A stretch of DNA of 30,439 nt, from the NCBI GenBank assembly GCA_018398765.1, contig JAHBMJ010001487.1, positions 1 to 30,439 of the forward strand, written 5' to 3'. The notes under the pieces were generated by a model, which was not told the DNA's origin, did no database searches, and was given only the letters and a program-made list of their open reading frames with translations. Position 1 is the first letter of the stretch. Each line of letters begins with the position of its first letter. This DNA comes from Chromera velia (lineage: Eukaryota > Sar > Chromeraceae). The position numbers and the translations under genes were made by a program. Shown here in pieces: positions 28,207 through 30,439 of this stretch.

Positions 28207-28952
28207 GGAATTCTCAATAATAAATAGAGTCTTTCTGTATGGGTGTGACAAAATTGCCCGACTGGGTGCTTGCGCGCACTCCAAGTGCTGACGCGCACTG
28301 AGCTGTTTGACCGTCTATGCCAATTCGTACCTATGCATGCGTCTCCTTTTCGTTTCATCTTTCTGTGGCCTCCTGTTGCCAAATTTGAGTATGTTTCTGG
28401 TTAGAAGGTTGAAAAAGAAGACTAGAAACATCACCTTAAATATTATTCCGGGTGAGACCGTGCCTTGGTTTGACTTTTTGGGCCAAAAAATGATGAAGAA
28501 AATGTAGTATGAGTCAGATGTGTGGGCTGAGGAGCAAGGAAGAATGACTTTTTTCGATTTGTATCTTCAATCCAGGTCTTTGCAGCAGGCTCTATCTGGC
28601 TTGTGCTGCTTTCTGGGTCTTTTTGCAACCGTTTCCATCTTTCTGTGCTTGGTGAGAAGCTTAGATGAAAATGTAACTTGCGTCTTCATGCGCCTTTCTG
28701 TGCTCTTGTTTCTTCCTCACCTATGCATGCGCTTCTCTGTCTGCAGGCACCCAACCTATCAGACTGCCAGTCTTCCTGTTGACTGGCAGCTGCTGACTGC
28801 CAACGGGTCAGGCATATGAATGTTCATGCCTAGGCAAAACGAATACAGAAAGAAAACGCGGTTGTCCAGGGTCAAGCTTAGGGTGAAAAGTGTCTGGACA
28901 GCTTAAAACATGCGTTTTTCTATACAAACTCTATTTATTATTGAGATTTCCC
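28206..28952 (+). mobile_element. Inverted-repeat element A, copy 1 (~747 bp)
   Basis: Begins GGGAATTCTCAATAATAAAT (then AGAGT) and ends with the inverse (ACTCTATTTATTATTGAGAT, then TTCCC), giving ~25-bp terminal inverted repeats with about two mismatches. An ORF from ATG 28337 (MRLLFVSSFCGLLLPNLSMF, then RRLKKKTRN, 56 residues) has a signal-peptide-like start and is nearly unchanged in copy 2. A further exon-like hydrophobic segment lies after CAATCCAG at about 28576. No transposase is recognised. Confidence 0.7.
28337..28507 (+). CDS. Small ORF with hydrophobic N-terminus in element A (copy 1)
   Basis: 56 codons, hydrophobic start followed by a basic stretch and ending PWFDFLGQKMMKKM. The copy at 30110-30280 differs by two residues (Leu to Phe, Thr to Ser). 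Such conservation could reflect recent duplication rather than selection. No family is recognised. Confidence 0.25.
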   Translation: MRLLFVSSFCGLLLPNLSMFLVRRLKKKTRNITLNIIPGETVPWFDFLGQKMMKKM

Positions 28953-28957
28953 AAGTG

Positions 28958-29468
28958 TTGTGCATCTCTCAAAAGGCAGCTGAGGTCGAGCCTCAAACTT
29001 CTGTGTTTCAATGCATCTGGGAGGAAATATTCGTTTGCAGATTCCTTTGGTTTGCTGGTCTTTCTCTTACATGTGCGAAAATGTATTTTATCTGCTTTCC
29101 CCAGTTTTCTGGCCTTCTTCCCCCCTCACTGCTGTGCACCCCCCCTCCCTTCTCTTGAAGGGCTTTTTTGTTTTCGTAGTTCGGCTGACACCCCGTCCCC
29201 TTCTATATGTGCAGGACCAGGATACAAAGCAGATTCCTTTTCTTTGCGGTGAGTCCTCTTGTTTTGCTTTAAATAACTGTGCGTGGGTCTGAAGAGCAGA
29301 ATAAAGGGCAGCTGGTTGCCTTGGAGAGGAACTGAATGGCTGATTGTGAGACAACGATAGAGCAAGAGAGGACGTCTCTCTTTTTTTTTCATATGTTTCA
29401 CTTAATCAATCACCTGCCTGCCTGATGTGCTCGGACGGCTGCTGGTTCAGATTTTGGCATGAGCTTAT
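28958..29468 (+). repeat. Tandem repeat B, copy 1 (512-bp unit)
   Basis: TGCATCTCTCAAAAGGCAGC at 28961 recurs at 29473. The two units align over their whole length with scattered substitutions and small indels. Each contains an exon-like 34-nt block (GACCAGGATACAAAGCAGAT to TTTGCG) between TATGTGCAG and GTGAGTCC, here at about 29214-29247. Confidence 0.88.
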
Positions 29469-29978
29469 GTTATGCATCTCTCAAAAAGCAGCTGAGGTCA
29501 AGCCTTAAACTTCTGTGTTTCAATGCATCTGGGAGGGAATATTCGTTTGCAGATTCCTTTGGTTTGCTAGTCTTTCTTTTACATGTGCAAAAATGTATTT
29601 TGTCTGCTTTCTCCAGTTTTCTGGCCTTCCTCGCCCCTCCCTGCTGTGCACCCCCCCTCCCTTCTCTTGAAAGGCTTTTTTTTTTTCGTAATTCGGCTGA
29701 CACCCCGTCCCCCTCCATATGTACAGGACCAAGACACAAAGCAGATTCCTTTTCTTTGCGGTGAGTCCTCTTGTTTTGCTTTAAATGACTGTGCGTGGGT
29801 CTAAAGAGTAGAATGAAGGGCAGCTGGTTGCCTTGGGGAGGAACTGAATGGCTGATTGTGAGACAACGATAGGGCAAGAGAGGACGTCTCTCTTTTTTTT
29901 AAATATGTTTCACTTAATCAATCACCTGCCTGCCTGATGTGCTCGGACGGGTGCCGGTTCAGATTTTGGCATGAGTTT
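29469..29978 (+). repeat. Tandem repeat B, copy 2
   Basis: Second 512-bp unit, ending where element A copy 2 begins (GGCATGAGTTT|GGG). The exon-like block here is at about 29728-29761 between TATGTACAG and GTGAGTCC, with both splice-like signals kept. The unit otherwise has only low-complexity frames. Confidence 0.88.
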
Positions 29979-30439
29979 GGGAATTTTCAATAATAAATAG
30001 AGTCTTTCTGTATGGGTGTGACAAAATTGCCCGACTGGGTGCTTGCGCGCACTCCATATGCTGACGCGCACTGAGCTGTTTGACCGTCTATGCCAATTCG
30101 TACCTATGCATGCGTCTCTTTTTCGTTTCATCGTTCTGTGGCCTCCTGTTGCCAAATTTGAGTATGTTTCTGGTTAGGAGGTTGAAAAAAAAGACTAGAA
30201 ACATCACCTTAAATATTATTCCGGGTGAGAGCGTGCCTTGGTTTGACTTTTTGGGCCAAAAAATGATGAAGAAAATGTAGTATGAGTCAGATGTGTGGGC
30301 TGAGGAGCAAGGGAGAATGACTTTTTTCGATTTGTGTCTTCAATCCAGGTCCTTGCAGCAGGCTCTATCTGGCTTGTGCTGCTTTCTGGGTCTTTTTGCA
30401 ACCGTTTCCATCTTTCTGTGCTTGGTGAGAAGCTTAGAT
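29979..30439 (+). mobile_element. Inverted-repeat element A, copy 2 (truncated by window end)
   Basis: Starts GGGAATTTTCAATAATAAAT and matches 28206-28666 almost base for base, including the 56-codon ORF (30110-30280). Its right inverted repeat would lie outside the window. It is joined directly to the end of B copy 2. Confidence 0.8.

Noticed and set aside
28520-28819. ORF with a hydrophobic segment in element A
   Set aside because: The frame crosses clear splice-like signals and lies inside a repeated inverted-repeat element. I could not establish a gene model.

Overview
This window looks like nuclear DNA of an intron-rich, repeat-rich unicellular eukaryote. The gene at 8.4-16.2 kb has GT-AG introns of about 225-475 bp. 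The region also carries long CT/TG/GA microsatellites, decayed retroelements and several families of inverted-repeat elements, and nothing resembles an operon. The combination, with recurring TGCATGCA-type words in the non-coding DNA, fits an alveolate alga of the chromerid type (Chromera-like). That placement is inference, because no marker gene is present. The assembly has one 128-bp gap (18454-18581) and a single N at 27588.

Layout. 1-8.3 kb is essentially gene-free: a CT/TG microsatellite block, a degenerate ~60-bp minisatellite, an imperfect inverted repeat, two copies of a ~315-bp dispersed repeat, pyrimidine-rich tracts and a tRNA-like Pol III box. 8.4-16.2 kb holds the one convincing protein gene, on the + strand with at least seven exons. 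It encodes a very large protein (about 1,770 codons visible, N-terminus unresolved) with a short coiled-coil-like start. A very long disordered Gln/Pro/Ser-rich body follows, containing three different short peptide repeat families. One frame change falls exactly in a 12-C homopolymer and is best read as a sequence or assembly error. 16.2-17.35 kb is AT-rich spacer with ATT/CAT microsatellites.

17.36-18.42 kb (- strand) is a broken LTR-retrotransposon-type protease fragment ending beside the gap. 19.65-21.08 kb is a 1.43-kb element with ~400-bp terminal inverted repeats. Each arm carries an eight-unit 21-bp minisatellite, and between the arms lies an ORF with an acidic tail. Directly beside it, 21.13-23.95 kb (- strand) is a decayed retroelement. 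It has a reverse transcriptase core, a C-terminal Cys/His knuckle and a possible restriction-like endonuclease tail, with several stops and frame changes. 24.29-24.63 and 25.55-25.89 kb are two same-length (336-bp) MITE copies sharing ~23-bp inverted ends. GATG and GA microsatellites lie between them.

26.2-27.5 kb appears to contain part of a multi-pass membrane protein gene on the + strand with unusually short introns (43 and 35 nt as modelled). It runs into a ~615-bp TG tract. From 28.2 kb to the end, a ~747-bp inverted-repeat element (A) and a 512-bp tandem repeat (B) are arranged A-B-B-A, the last A running off the window.

The genes do not form a pathway. The window is best described as one large structural-type gene and one membrane-protein gene set in mobile-element and satellite DNA. 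The most unusual items are the long-arm inverted-repeat element, the repeat-bearing giant protein, and the nested A/B array.
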